DNA of 64,000 bases, from contig NZ_LJRO01000362.1 of the NCBI RefSeq assembly GCF_001401155.1, positions 1-64,000 of the forward strand. Reading direction: 5' to 3'. Positions 1-9,369 of the stretch are shown piece by piece; the first letter of the stretch is position 1, and every line of letters begins with the position of its first letter. Under the pieces are notes generated by a model. That model worked only from the letters and a program-made list of their open reading frames with translations. It ran no database searches and was not told the origin of the DNA. Source of the stretch: Pseudomonas tremae. GTDB lineage: Bacteria > Pseudomonadota > Gammaproteobacteria > Pseudomonadales > Pseudomonadaceae. The position numbers and the translations under genes were made by a program.

Positions 1-272
1 CTCCATCCCGCGTCTGTGTGCCGGCATTCTACAGAGAGATGGCGGGGTGTCAATGGCTAGTTTTAAAAAAATGCTTTTTCTTCAATCGGTTAGCGAGACA
101 GCGTGACTCATCGACCTGGCTTTGACGCCCGTATGACGGGGGGACCGGGTCATTTGAGTGGCGTAGCAGGGCGGTAAAGGCAATTTTTCGGATGGCCTTT
201 GCATGATTGAGTGTCACTTATTGATACGGGTGAGATACTGCGCAGCCATTGATTCCAAAGTCGCATCAGGTC

Positions 273-1334
273 ATGACGCAACGCAAGATCATCCACATCG
301 ACTGTGACTGCTTCTATGCAGCCATTGAAATGCGTGACGAGCCCGATCTCGCAGGCAAGCCGCTGGCAGTGGGCGGCTCGGCTGAGCGGCGCGGGGTGAT
401 CGCAACCTGCAATTACGAGGCGCGTGCTTATGGCGTGCGCTCCGCGATGTCATCTCGTCATGCGCTTACGCTGTGTCCGGACCTGACCATCGTCAAACCG
501 CGCATGGAGGCTTATAAAGAAGCATCACGAGAAATTCATACCATATTTCGGGACTACACCGACCTGATAGAGCCCTTGTCTCTCGATGAGGCCTTTCTGG
601 ACGTGTCCGACGCCGGCCACTTTTCCGGTAGCGCCACGCGCATCGCCCAGGATATTCGGCGTCGGGTCTCGAAGCAGTTGCATATCACTGTGTCGGCGGG
701 CGTCGCGCCCAACAAGTTTCTGGCCAAGATTGCCAGCGACTGGAAAAAGCCCAACGGCCTGTTCGTGATCACGCCGGACCAGGTTGAGGACTTCGTCGCG
801 TCGTTACCTGTGACCAAGCTTCATGGCGTAGGAAAAGTCACGGCAGACAAGCTGGGTCGGTTAGGTATTCTTGATTGCGCAGACTTGCGAAGCCGCAGCA
901 AGCTTGCGTTGGTTCGCGACTTCGGCAGTTTTGGTGAGCGTCTCTGGAGTCTGGCGCATGGAATAGATGACCGGCCTGTGCAGAACGACAGCCGGCGTCA
1001 ATCGGTCAGCGTCGAAAATACGTATGACACGGACCTGCCCGACCTGGCCGCTTGTCTCGAAAAGCTGCCAGCCCTGCTGGAGACACTGGGTACCAGAATG
1101 GAGAGGCTGGAGGGGCAGTACCGTCCTGGCAAACCATTCGTCAAAGTGAAGTTTCACGATTTCACCCAGACGACGCTTGAGCAGTCCGGCGCCGGGAGGG
1201 ATCTGGGCAGTTACGAGCAGTTGCTGTCGCAGGCGTTTGCGCGGGGTGGCAGGCCGGTTCGGCTGCTGGGGGTTGGCGTGCGCTTGCACGACTTGCGTGC
1301 CGCGCACGAGCAGCTGGAATTGTTTTCGCGATAA
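273..1334 (+). CDS. dinB: DNA polymerase IV (Y-family translesion polymerase)
   Basis: Y-family polymerase for error-prone bypass of DNA damage. From the ATG at 273 the protein has 353 residues, the usual length. It opens with the family signature KIIHIDCDCFYAAIEMR, whose Asp binds metal, and carries the second catalytic block LSLDEAFLDVS near residue 100 with the adjacent Asp-Glu pair. A helix-hairpin-helix thumb (LHGVGKVTADKLGRLGI) and a little-finger domain follow. The upstream in-frame ATG at 249 would add eight unconserved residues; I prefer 273, which has an AGG a few bases upstream. No convincing LexA box is visible in bases 1-272, which otherwise show nothing I can name. Confidence 0.95.
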   Translation: MTQRKIIHIDCDCFYAAIEMRDEPDLAGKPLAVGGSAERRGVIATCNYEARAYGVRSAMSSRHALTLCPDLTIVKPRMEAYKEASREIHTIFRDYTDLIEPLSLDEAFLDVSDAGHFSGSATRIAQDIRRRVSKQLHITVSAGVAPNKFLAKIASDWKKPNGLFVITPDQVEDFVASLPVTKLHGVGKVTADKLGRLGILDCADLRSRSKLALVRDFGSFGERLWSLAHGIDDRPVQNDSRRQSVSVENTYDTDLPDLAACLEKLPALLETLGTRMERLEGQYRPGKPFVKVKFHDFTQTTLEQSGAGRDLGSYEQLLSQAFARGGRPVRLLGVGVRLHDLRAAHEQLELFSR

Positions 1335-1339
1335 CGGAT

Positions 1340-1362
1340 GGCTGCGGTGTGGGCCCGCAGCC
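1340..1362. terminator. hairpin between convergent dinB and lipoprotein gene
   Basis: A perfect 8-bp inverted repeat (GGCTGCGG / CCGCAGCC, 7-base loop) lies between two convergent genes. There is no long T-run on either strand, so it is a weak intrinsic terminator at best. Confidence 0.5.
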
Positions 1363-1369
1363 GCACGCG

Positions 1370-2326
1370 CTATTGGCTCTGCGCAGGTACTGCGACCAGG
1401 CGGCCGGCGTCTCTGGCGAGTGATTTGAGAAACTCGGTCTGCAGTTGCGGGTCGTTGCGTGTCAGTTCGATCAGGCTTTGCTCCAGCTCGCTGGCTTCTT
1501 CCTCCAGGCCCATATCAGAAAGACGTTTGACACGATGCACCCATTGGCTGACTTCGTCATCCTCAAGGTCGTCATAGATCAGGGCGTGCGCTTCCAGTAA
1601 TTTACCGCGCAGCGAGTGACTGATCGGCAAGCTTTCACTGGCGTGAGCGCTGTCCTGGTCGTCTTCGACATTTATGTAGAGACGCGTGATACGGCTCAGG
1701 TCCTGTTCTGCAAACGGGCTGTCCAGCAGGTTGATGCGCAGGATGCCATTACGGTCGGTACTCAGCTCATGGGTTTCTGTCCCGGCCTTGACGATGACCG
1801 GGCGTTCATTCCACGGCAATGTGGAGTTCTCGATCCGCTTGTCCTTCTGTACTTCGTCGATGCTCGCAAGGTTCTGTTGAGCGCGGCCGTGAGAAGGGGC
1901 GTTCATGAACGGGTTAAGTCCTGCCACACCATAGTGAATCCAGTCCTTGGTCATGCTTTCGGGCAAATTGCCCAGCGCAAACACGTTGACCACATTCGCA
2001 CCGACGCCAGCCACCACTGCAACCGCGCCCAGTGGGATCTCGTAAATCTCCCGCCACGGCTGATAAGGCGTGTAACGGTCATAGTGCCGGGTCACCTCGT
2101 AATCGGTGACCTCGAAAGACTTGTGCTCGTGAATCCGCACGCGACGTTGCGGCAACTCCAGTGTCTTGGGTTCGCCAATATCGACTTGCAGCGTATGTTC
2201 GAGCAGTTTTCGCTCGACGCGCTCCTCGTGTTCACTGCGTTGTGACAGTTGGTTGGCACAGCCGCCGACAAGAAAAGAGGCGCACAGAACGGCGCTGCCG
2301 AGGCTTGAGGTGCTTCGTTTGAACAT
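1370..2326 (-). CDS. conserved Pseudomonas lipoprotein of unknown function
   Basis: The 318-residue product begins with a charged n-region and a hydrophobic stretch ending LVGGC, a plausible lipobox with Cys23. It is therefore probably a lipidated envelope protein. The body is hydrophilic apart from one hydrophobic patch (LGAVAVVAGVGANVVNVFALG, about residues 98-119). The C-terminal third is acidic and helical, rich in Glu, Asp and Leu. I do not recognise a catalytic motif. It sits downstream of and co-oriented with nothing obvious: proS is on the same strand but separated by a strong hairpin. Function unknown. Confidence 0.7.
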   Translation of the reverse strand: MFKRSTSSLGSAVLCASFLVGGCANQLSQRSEHEERVERKLLEHTLQVDIGEPKTLELPQRRVRIHEHKSFEVTDYEVTRHYDRYTPYQPWREIYEIPLGAVAVVAGVGANVVNVFALGNLPESMTKDWIHYGVAGLNPFMNAPSHGRAQQNLASIDEVQKDKRIENSTLPWNERPVIVKAGTETHELSTDRNGILRINLLDSPFAEQDLSRITRLYINVEDDQDSAHASESLPISHSLRGKLLEAHALIYDDLEDDEVSQWVHRVKRLSDMGLEEEASELEQSLIELTRNDPQLQTEFLKSLARDAGRLVAVPAQSQ

Positions 2327-2360
2327 GGGATCTCTGATGCGGATTGGGCGTGTGATGAGC

Positions 2361-2389
2361 GACGCACCTGCATATAAGGCAGGTGCGTC
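2361..2389 (-). terminator. strong hairpin downstream of proS
   Basis: An 11-bp perfect inverted repeat (GACGCACCTGC / GCAGGTGCGTC) with a 7-base loop follows the end of proS and precedes the lipoprotein start. No T-run follows on the minus strand, so it may act as an RNA 3'-end stabiliser rather than a classical terminator. Confidence 0.5.
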
Positions 2390-2396
2390 TTATGGC

Positions 2397-4112
2397 TCAG
2401 CGCTTCACTCGGCCCTGGATGAACGACAGCACATCCGCGACCGCAATGGCTTGCGGTTGCGACTCGGTACGGCTCTTGTATTCCAGATTGCCTTCGGCAA
2501 GCCCGCGGTCACTGACCACGACACGGTGCGGAATACCGATCAGCTCCATGTCTGCGAACTTGATGCCAGGGCTGGTTTTCTTGTCGCGGTCATCGAGCAG
2601 CACTTCAAAGCCGGCAGCGGTCAGCTCTGCATAAAGCTTGTCGGTCGCCTCGCGGACGGCGTCGGTTTCATAGCGCAGCGGGATCAGTGCGATCTGGAAT
2701 GGCGCCAGGGTATCGTTCCAGATAATGCCGTTCTCGTCGCTGTTCTGCTCGATGGCGGCAGCAACAACGCGTGAAACGCCGATGCCGTAGCAACCCATGG
2801 CCAGATTAACCGGTTTGCCGTTCTCACCCAGCACCTGGCACTTCATGGCCTCGCTGTATTTGGTGCCCAGCTGGAAGATATGGCCCACTTCGATGCCGCG
2901 CTTGATTTCCAGCGTGCCTTTGCCGTCCGGGCTAGGGTCGCCTGCAACCACGTTGCGCAGGTCGGCGACAGTGGGAACGGGCAGATCGCGTTCCCAGTTG
3001 ACGCCGAAATAGTGCTTGTCATCTATGTTTGCGCCGACGCTGAAATCGCTCATCATCTCGACGGAGCGGTCGATGATGCATGGCAATGGCAGGTTCAGCG
3101 GGCCGAGCGAGCCGGCGCCAGCGCCGATGGCATCCCGAAGTTCTGCTTCGGATGCCATCACCAGCGGGTTGGCAACCTGTTCCAGCTGGCTCGCCTTGAT
3201 TTCGTTGAGCTCGTGATCGCCGCGAATGATCAGTGCGATCAACTTGCCTTCTTCGGCTGCATGCACAACCAGCGTCTTGACCGTCTTTTCGATGGGCAGA
3301 CCAAAGCCTTCGACCAGATGCGCGATGGTCTTGGTATTTGGCGTATCGATCAGGCGCAGCTCTTCAGTGGCGGCAGGGCGAGTCTTCTCGGAAGGGACCG
3401 CCTCGGCCTTTTCTATATTGGCTGCGTAGTCGGAGCCATTGCTGAACACAATATCGTCTTCGCCGGATTCGGCCAGTACGTGAAACTCGTGCGAGCCTGC
3501 ACCACCAATCGAACCGTTGTCGGCTTCGACCGGACGGAATTTCAGGCCCAGGCGGCTGAAGATATTGCTGTACGCAAGGTGCATCCGATCGTAAGTGACT
3601 TGCAGCGATGCGTTGTCGGCGTGGAACGAGTACGCGTCCTTCATGACGAACTCGCGTCCACGCATCAGGCCGAAGCGCGGGCGGATCTCGTCACGGAATT
3701 TGGTCTGGATCTGGTACATGTTGATCGGCAGCTGTTTATAGCTGTTGAGCTCGTTGCGTGCGAGGTCGGTAATGACTTCTTCGTGGGTCGGGCCCAGGCA
3801 GAATTCACGGTTGTGGCGATCGACCAGGCGCATCAGTTCCGGGCCGTACTGTTCCCAGCGGCCGGATTCCTGCCAAAGCTCCGCAGGCTGAATGCCGGGC
3901 ATCAGAATTTCGAGAGCGCCAGCGGCGTCCATTTCTTCGCGAACAATGGCCTCGACCTTGCGCAATACGCGCAGGCCCATCGGTAGCCAGGTGTAGAGGC
4001 CGGATGCCAGCTTGCGGATCATGCCGGCACGCAGCATCAGCTGATGACTGACCACGACCGCATCGGAAGGGGTTTCTTTCTGTGTGGCGAGCAAAAATTG
4101 ACTGGTGCGCAT
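2397..4112 (-). CDS. proS: prolyl-tRNA synthetase (bacterial type with editing domain)
   Basis: Charges tRNA-Pro in the cytoplasm. From the ATG at 4112 the product has 571 residues and starts MRTSQFLLATQKETPSDA, the standard Pseudomonas start; the in-frame upstream extension to 4229 is low-complexity and unconserved. Class II motif 2 (FRDEIRPRFGLMRGREFVMKD) and motif 3 (LAMGCYGIGVSRVVAA) are visible. The insertion between them (about residues 225-400) is the YbaK-like editing domain that removes mischarged alanine. A C-terminal anticodon-binding domain ends with DVLSFIQGRVKR. Confidence 0.97.
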   Translation of the reverse strand: MRTSQFLLATQKETPSDAVVVSHQLMLRAGMIRKLASGLYTWLPMGLRVLRKVEAIVREEMDAAGALEILMPGIQPAELWQESGRWEQYGPELMRLVDRHNREFCLGPTHEEVITDLARNELNSYKQLPINMYQIQTKFRDEIRPRFGLMRGREFVMKDAYSFHADNASLQVTYDRMHLAYSNIFSRLGLKFRPVEADNGSIGGAGSHEFHVLAESGEDDIVFSNGSDYAANIEKAEAVPSEKTRPAATEELRLIDTPNTKTIAHLVEGFGLPIEKTVKTLVVHAAEEGKLIALIIRGDHELNEIKASQLEQVANPLVMASEAELRDAIGAGAGSLGPLNLPLPCIIDRSVEMMSDFSVGANIDDKHYFGVNWERDLPVPTVADLRNVVAGDPSPDGKGTLEIKRGIEVGHIFQLGTKYSEAMKCQVLGENGKPVNLAMGCYGIGVSRVVAAAIEQNSDENGIIWNDTLAPFQIALIPLRYETDAVREATDKLYAELTAAGFEVLLDDRDKKTSPGIKFADMELIGIPHRVVVSDRGLAEGNLEYKSRTESQPQAIAVADVLSFIQGRVKR

Positions 4113-4233
4113 GGTTGGCCGTTGTCGGTTGCTGAGACTGGAAATGACCTGGCATTGTACGGCGGTGTTCCGGTGACGTACAGGGCGGGGCGGGCTTGCA
4201 GGTGGCGGGAGGGCGCTTTCCCGGCTCAATGAA

Positions 4234-4258
4234 AAAGCCCGGCATGAGCCGGGCTTCT
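4234..4258 (-). terminator. intrinsic terminator of the oprD-type porin gene
   Basis: AAGCCCGGC / GCCGGGCTT hairpin with a 4-base loop, followed on the minus strand by TTTTC. It is placed just past the porin stop codon. Confidence 0.8.
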
Positions 4259-4283
4259 TTGGTTAACGAGTGCTGAACTGCGA

Positions 4284-5606
4284 TTACAGGATCGAGATCG
4301 GGTAATCGACGATCAGGCGGAACTCGTTGACGTCGCCTTCGCCTTGGTCGGCGTTGGCGCGGTGCCATGCCTGACGAGCACGGAAGGACAAGTCCTTGGC
4401 CGGGCCGGTCTGGACGACATATTTGGCTTCAAGGTTGGTCTCGTGGTGTTCGCCATCAGCACCGTACAGGCCAGCATAAGCGCTGCCAGCAGGTGTTTTG
4501 GTGCCGTCGATGTCGGTACCTTTGATGTAGCGGGTCATGAAGCTCAGGCCGGGCACGCCGTACGGAGTCATGTTCAGGTCGTAGCGAGCCTGCCAGGATT
4601 TTTCACCCGGACCGTTGAAGTCGGAGTACTGAATCGAGTTGTTCAGGAAGATCGAATCGCCACCGCGGTTGTTGTCGCCGATACCGATGTAGTCGAACGG
4701 CGTGTCACCGTTGATCTTCTGGAACGCCAGGGTCACGGTGTGCGCAGCAAGGAACGAGTAGGCTGCGGAGCCGGAGAACGCGGTGTTGCTGATAGAGCCA
4801 GCTTTTGCGCTGCCTTCGTCAACGGTGCGATAGATGTTAGCGTCGAACGCCAGTGACTGATCGCCACCCAGTGGCAGCGCGTAGTTCACGTTACCGTAGT
4901 ATTGATCCCAGATATCTTCGAGTTTGGCTGCGTAGAACGCCACGCCAAGGCTATCGGTGATAGCGTATTTGCCGCCGGCAAAGTCTGCGCTTTTGGCTTC
5001 AACGCCAGCATAGTTTGCGAAGATGCCGCCGCCGTGACTGGTGTCATCCTGGCTGGTGCCTGAGTAGAAATGACCCGCTTCAACATCCAGGCCCTTAAGC
5101 TCGCTGCTCTGGAGGCTGATACCACTTGCCGTCTGAGGCAGCAGGCGCGAGCCGCCGACTCCAAACACAGGGCTGGTGGGCTGCATGTCGCCCACTTTCA
5201 GCTCAGTCTTCGAAACGCGGAATTTAACAGCGCCACCGGCCTTGCTCTGTGTGTCTTCGTTGTTGCCGGCAGAGTCGGTAATCAGGTTACCCGAACCCGA
5301 ATATTTGTCCGGGCCCCAGAGTTTCACACCAGCGTAAGCGAAAGCTTCTACGCCGACACCGATGGTGCCTTGGGTGTAACCGGTGCTGAAGTTGGCCCAG
5401 ATACCTTGGGTCCAGTCACGATCGTCAGCAGCGCCGGCTTTCTTGTCGCGGTTGTAATAGTAATTGCGCAGCTTCAGGTCAAGCGTGCTGCCTTCAACGA
5501 AACCCTTGGCCTCAGCCTGATCGCTGACGAAAGGTGCCGCTGTTGCCAGTTGGGCGCTGGCAGCCGTGACGGCCAGTGCGATTGCGCTCCACTTCATCAC
5601 TCTCAT
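4284..5606 (-). CDS. OprD-family outer-membrane porin
   Basis: An 18-strand specific-channel porin for small nutrients such as amino acids, peptides or carboxylates. The 440-residue product has a signal peptide (MRVMKWSAIALAVTAASAQLATAA, cleavage near 24). The mature part has the family's N-terminal block (FVEGSTLDLKLRNYYYNRDK) and alternating aromatic strands, and ends in a hydrophobic residue after DYPISI, as beta-barrel assembly requires. Which OprD subgroup (OprD, OprE, OprQ) it belongs to cannot be told by eye. In P. aeruginosa PAO1 an oprD gene occupies the same place beside proS. It has its own terminator and a long upstream region. Confidence 0.92.
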   Translation of the reverse strand: MRVMKWSAIALAVTAASAQLATAAPFVSDQAEAKGFVEGSTLDLKLRNYYYNRDKKAGAADDRDWTQGIWANFSTGYTQGTIGVGVEAFAYAGVKLWGPDKYSGSGNLITDSAGNNEDTQSKAGGAVKFRVSKTELKVGDMQPTSPVFGVGGSRLLPQTASGISLQSSELKGLDVEAGHFYSGTSQDDTSHGGGIFANYAGVEAKSADFAGGKYAITDSLGVAFYAAKLEDIWDQYYGNVNYALPLGGDQSLAFDANIYRTVDEGSAKAGSISNTAFSGSAAYSFLAAHTVTLAFQKINGDTPFDYIGIGDNNRGGDSIFLNNSIQYSDFNGPGEKSWQARYDLNMTPYGVPGLSFMTRYIKGTDIDGTKTPAGSAYAGLYGADGEHHETNLEAKYVVQTGPAKDLSFRARQAWHRANADQGEGDVNEFRLIVDYPISIL

Positions 5607-6400
5607 CGTGATTGCTCCTTTGGTTTTTAGAAGATTTTGTGCCGTCCCACCTGCTTTTTTATCTGGGCGGCTCTTTCTATTTTTGGTCGGCGGAATCTAC
5701 ATCACGCTGACTTTTGTAGCGATAGATACAGCTCTATCCTTTCAGAATCTTTACGGCGATGGGCGTACCGGGCCGTTTTCCCTTGACCGTGTGACCTCTG
5801 TTTTCCGCCAGAGGCACCGTGATCATATGGGTGATAAAGCAACAAGCGTGCACAAATCATTCGAAAATGAAAAAATTTTGTGAAAAATCAGAATTGGCAT
5901 TGGGTTGCAATTTTAACTCTATGTTTTAAAAGGAAATATACATTTCATGAGAATTCATGATCTTCACCTCTTCTTGAGATGGCCAGCGCTTTATCCTCCT
6001 CAAGCGTTACCCTTGGCCGCATCGTATGGGTAAAAAACGAAGGCCCGGTGTTGGTACGGCAACAACAGTGTGTGTTTTTGGTGCACTCATTGTTACGTGT
6101 GCCTGAACCTGGGGCGCTCTCTGGAAGGGCTCTATGGTGGGGGCTGGACTGTTTCATTTTCATGTACCTCAGGCCGAGAGTCGCTGCATCATTATCTCGT
6201 CAAGCTCTCCAGGGGGTCTTATCACGCACTGCTGCGGCTTCAAATCGGTGCGGTAATGCTACTTAAGGTTGCACGTTGGTGCGTCGTGCTATCTGCAGGT
6301 GAAGCATTGCCCTATCGCGCGTATCCTTCCCACTATCAAACGCCAGCTTTATCCATCCGGGCTGGCCTGACATCCACCTGGCAATCAGGAGCTTCCTATC
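5607..6400. other. 794-bp intergenic region upstream of the porin gene
   Basis: AT-rich near 5820-5950, with the porin promoter presumably on the minus strand close to 5610-5750. The open frames here have no family resemblance and no good ribosome-binding sites. I see no RNA gene or repeat. The length suggests regulatory DNA for the divergent porin and HIT genes, but I cannot point to a site. Confidence 0.4.
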
Positions 6401-6835
6401 GTGTTCGTTCTGGACCCTCGTCTTCAGCAAGATACCTTGCCCATTGGTGACTTTCCCCTGTGTCGGTTGCTGCTGTCCAACGATGCACATTATCCCTGGT
6501 TCATTCTGGTGCCGCGTCGGGCCGATATCAGCGAGGTTTTTCAGCTGGAGCCTGCTGATCAATTGCAGTTGTGGCAGGAGACAAACGCGCTGGCAAAGAT
6601 GCTGAAAGATGTTTTCGATGCGGATAAAATCAACGTTGCGGCTTTGGGCAATGTGGTCAGTCAGCTTCATATGCACGTCATAGTGCGCAAGCGTGACGAT
6701 GTCGCCTGGCCCGCGCCCGTCTGGGGCAAGCATGCTGCCGTTGCCTACAGCGACGAGCAGTTTGCAGCGATCTGTCGGCGACTCAAGCCGGCGTTGACGA
6801 CGAATGATTTCAGATTTGAGGGGGAGCAATCATGA
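6401..6835 (+). CDS. HIT-domain (histidine triad) nucleotide-binding protein
   Basis: A 144-residue HIT-superfamily protein. The signature is SQLHMHVIVRKRDD, where the usual first triad His is Gln and the other two His remain (QLHMHV), as in one branch of the family. Members hydrolyse or bind nucleotide conjugates; the substrate here is unknown. The start is GTG at 6401 with AGGAG eight bases upstream. The stop overlaps the slyX start by four bases (ATGA), so the two are translationally coupled. Confidence 0.85.
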   Translation: MFVLDPRLQQDTLPIGDFPLCRLLLSNDAHYPWFILVPRRADISEVFQLEPADQLQLWQETNALAKMLKDVFDADKINVAALGNVVSQLHMHVIVRKRDDVAWPAPVWGKHAAVAYSDEQFAAICRRLKPALTTNDFRFEGEQS

Positions 6836-7038
6836 GTCTCGAAGATCGAGTCATGGAGCTGGAAAGCCGGATGGCCTTTCAGGATGACACCATTCAGGCA
6901 CTCAATGATGTCTTGATAAAGCAGCAGCGTGAGCTTGAGCACCTGCAACAGCAGATGGCAGCCATGCTCAAGCGTCAGGAAGAAATGGGCAGTCAGTTCG
7001 ATACCTTCGAGGAAGATGCGCCGCCACCTCACTACTGA
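6832..7038 (+). CDS. slyX: SlyX family protein
   Basis: A 68-residue coiled-coil protein (LEDRVMELESRMAFQDDTIQALNDVL, heptad pattern throughout) with the conserved C-terminal tail ending PPPHY. This family is widespread in proteobacteria and its biochemical role is not established. It starts four bases inside the end of the HIT gene and is followed by a strong terminator. PAO1 has slyX in the same position. Confidence 0.93.
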   Translation: MSLEDRVMELESRMAFQDDTIQALNDVLIKQQRELEHLQQQMAAMLKRQEEMGSQFDTFEEDAPPPHY

Positions 7039-7053
7039 TCGGGCTGTGCCCAT

Positions 7054-7092
7054 AAAAAAACCGCGACTCCCTTCGGGATGTCGCGGTTTTTT
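7054..7092. terminator. bidirectional intrinsic terminator between slyX and cold-shock gene
   Basis: AAACCGCGAC / GTCGCGGTTT stem with flanking A-tract on the left and T-tract on the right, so it can end transcripts from both convergent genes. Confidence 0.93.
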
Positions 7093-7125
7093 ATTGCCTG
7101 AAACTAAAGGTATGGCCTGAAGTAA

Positions 7126-7734
7126 TCAGCGGCGGGGCAGGGCTGCAATCACGTCTTCGGCCTGCAGGCCTTTGTCGCGATTCATGACTGAGAACTCGAC
7201 ACGTTGACCTTCGACCAGGACGCGATGACCCTCACCGCGGATGGCGCGAAAATGGACGAAGATATCATCGCCGGAGTCCCGGGAAATAAAGCCGAAGCCC
7301 TTGGAGGTGTTGAACCACTTCACAGTGCCTGTATCGCGATTGCTCATGTCGTGGTTTTGAGGTGCGGGCGAAGGCGAGTACGACCTGTAGAAGCTGACAC
7401 CCAGATGCAGAACCACAGCCAGCACGGCGATTGCCAGGCTCACCATGATTGCAGGTTGCCCGGCAATGGTCAGGAGCGGAACAAGCAGGGTGAGTGTCTG
7501 CACGACGACTGCGATGACAAGCAGTGCGCTGACCAGATTTTGCAGGTTATGACGTGGGCCTCGATTCCAGTAAGGGATTACCGGTGCAAGTATCAGGTTA
7601 AGCAGACCGAAGAAAGCCAGGTAAAGCGCGTCGGGCTGTTGCAGGTAGGGAGACATGGCCTCGCTACGCAGGCTGGGGATGAAAGAAAGCAACAGGGCAG
7701 CTGCTCCCGTTACCAGGTGGACAATTTTCAACAT
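7126..7734 (-). CDS. membrane-anchored cold-shock domain protein
   Basis: A 202-residue fusion. Residues 1-125 contain four hydrophobic segments (such as IVHLVTGAAALLLSFI and LVSALLVIAVVVQTLTLLVPLL). Residues about 133-200 form a complete cold-shock domain with RNP1 KGFGFISRD and RNP2 DIFVHF, which bind single-stranded RNA or DNA. The combination places an RNA-binding domain at the inner membrane. The start at 7734 (MLKIVHLV) is chosen because residues further upstream look non-coding; the ribosome-binding site is weak. PAO1 has a cold-shock gene at the same position. Confidence 0.85.
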   Translation of the reverse strand: MLKIVHLVTGAAALLLSFIPSLRSEAMSPYLQQPDALYLAFFGLLNLILAPVIPYWNRGPRHNLQNLVSALLVIAVVVQTLTLLVPLLTIAGQPAIMVSLAIAVLAVVLHLGVSFYRSYSPSPAPQNHDMSNRDTGTVKWFNTSKGFGFISRDSGDDIFVHFRAIRGEGHRVLVEGQRVEFSVMNRDKGLQAEDVIAALPRR

Positions 7735-8203
7735 TTTAAAAAGCTCACATGCAAGAAGGATTACAAGAAATAGCTGGTAACGCCCGGTACGCTTCTGAAC
7801 AAGATGAGGCGTGATGCACGAACGGTGGGCCAGCCTATGCGCCGATGCTGAAGGGCTACTCATTGGCGACACGCCGTGTATTTAACAGCAAAGCCCGATC
7901 CTACTCAAATCAGCAATTGATTATGGCCACCGTGCCTGACATGGGTCACTTGCAAGTCTCGGCACAATGTCTCTGAAGGTGCCCAAGCAGAGCGTTCTGG
8001 CTGGCTTCCCCCCGAGCCACCGAAACAGACACGAATTTTTCGCCATGCTCGTTGCCTCATCAACAAGGGTGCTCCCCAGAACACTATCTACTCCGCGCAA
8101 CGTTCCCGCCGCATCGCCGCAACGGAAGGCTGCATCGGTCGGGTTCTCTTGATAGAGTAGCGGGCAGTACGGCTTTTCAATCCTCACTAAAAGGGCATGA
8201 AAC
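7735..8203. other. intergenic region between divergent cold-shock and dps-like genes
   Basis: 469 bases with no credible gene on either strand. It must contain both promoters. I see no clear OxyR or other operator by eye. Confidence 0.4.
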
Positions 8204-8677
8204 ATGGCAATTGATATTGGTATCAGTGAAGAGGATCGCAAATCGATCGTGGACGGCCTGTCGCACCTGCTGTCCGATACCTACGTGCTTTACCTCAAGA
8301 CTCACAACTTTCATTGGAATGTCAGCGGGCCTATGTTTCGCACGCTGCACCTGATGTTTGAAGAGCAATACAACGAACTTGCACTGGCGGTCGATTCTAT
8401 CGCCGAGCGTATTCGTGCGTTGGGCTTTCCTGCACCGGGTACGTATTCCACGTATGCCCGTCTGTCTTCCATCAAAGAAGAAGAGGGCGTTCCAAGTGCT
8501 GAAGATATGATCAAAAGTCTGGTTCAGGGTCAAGAGGCCGTTGTCCGAACTGCTCGTAGTATCTTTCCTCTTCTGGACAAGGTCAGCGATGAACCGACAG
8601 CCGATCTGTTGACACAACGCATGCAGGTGCATGAAAAGACGGCCTGGATGCTGCGCTCGATGCTCGAGTCGAAGTAA
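8204..8677 (+). CDS. Dps/ferritin-like DNA-protection protein
   Basis: A 157-residue Dps-family protein, expected to form a 12-subunit shell that oxidises and stores iron and protects DNA under peroxide or starvation stress. The ferroxidase region is visible: YLKTHNFHWNVSGPMFRTLHLMFEEQY with the conserved His and HW, then an acidic ladder EEQYNELALAVDSIAERI. The C-terminal HEKTAWMLRSMLE is typical. PAO1 has a dps-like gene in the same slot between the cold-shock gene and aspS. Confidence 0.93.
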   Translation: MAIDIGISEEDRKSIVDGLSHLLSDTYVLYLKTHNFHWNVSGPMFRTLHLMFEEQYNELALAVDSIAERIRALGFPAPGTYSTYARLSSIKEEEGVPSAEDMIKSLVQGQEAVVRTARSIFPLLDKVSDEPTADLLTQRMQVHEKTAWMLRSMLESK

Positions 8678-8684
8678 CGGTACT

Positions 8685-8711
8685 GGCGGGCGACTTTGAA
8701 GGTCGCCCGCC
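8685..8711 (+). terminator. hairpin after the dps-like gene
   Basis: GGCGGGCGAC / GTCGCCCGCC, 10-bp perfect stem with 7-base loop, 8 bases past the stop codon. The following T-run is poor. Confidence 0.7.
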
Positions 8712-9024
8712 CGCTTTACGTCTGCGGCAGCGAGGCTCGCCCATCTGTTACCGCATGCGCACCGGCGACCGGCAGTACGAAGCGTCAGCCGGGCATGATG
8801 GTCATCCGCGGTGTATCACCCACTGTTTTATTTCCTGTTGTTAACTCGCTCTATCGCCCTTCAAGTGTTAACGATATTCCGCTGATTTCTGTGGCAATGT
8901 CCTACAGTGACAGGCTGCGGAGCCTGCTGGTTATAGCAGCTCGAATAATGTTTTATACATCGGGTATTTATGTGTTTTTGAATATTTCTTCCGGTGTTTT
9001 GAATTTATTGATTCGAGGGTGGTA

Positions 9025-9369
9025 ATGATGACCAGCGGGATTGATCAAGAGGTTAAAGTTTTACATCGGGAGGTGGACATACGTCACGATCCCTTTGTTC
9101 AGGATTTCAATATGACGCTGGCACAGCCTCATTCGAAGTCGGTCAGGCTTAATGGGCTGGCAACGTGTTTGCGTCTGGAAAACGTGTACTGGAATATTCT
9201 GTCGGGCATCGCCAGTTCCAATGAATGCTCCGTCAATGCGGTGCTGTCGTACATCGACAGGGAAGTGCACTTGCGCTATGGCGGCGTCAAGAATTTCAGC
9301 GGTTTGATTCGCGTTGTCTGCGTTGCCCATATTTTAAAGGCTGACTGTCTGGAAAATTCCCACGCCTAG
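9025..9369 (+). CDS. ribbon-helix-helix domain protein (RHH_4 type)
   Basis: A 114-residue protein whose residues 38-105 fit the RHH_4 pattern: a short strand (VRLNGLATCLRL), then ENVYWNILSGIASSNECSVNAVLSYID and NFSGLIRVVCVAHIL. The family is seen mainly in Pseudomonas and alphaproteobacteria and is assumed to bind DNA. The start is ATG at 9025 behind GAGGG; a second ATG follows directly, and the GTG at 9019 is less likely. It stands alone between dps and aspS, and its DNA is less GC-rich than the neighbours. Confidence 0.75.
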   Translation: MMTSGIDQEVKVLHREVDIRHDPFVQDFNMTLAQPHSKSVRLNGLATCLRLENVYWNILSGIASSNECSVNAVLSYIDREVHLRYGGVKNFSGLIRVVCVAHILKADCLENSHA

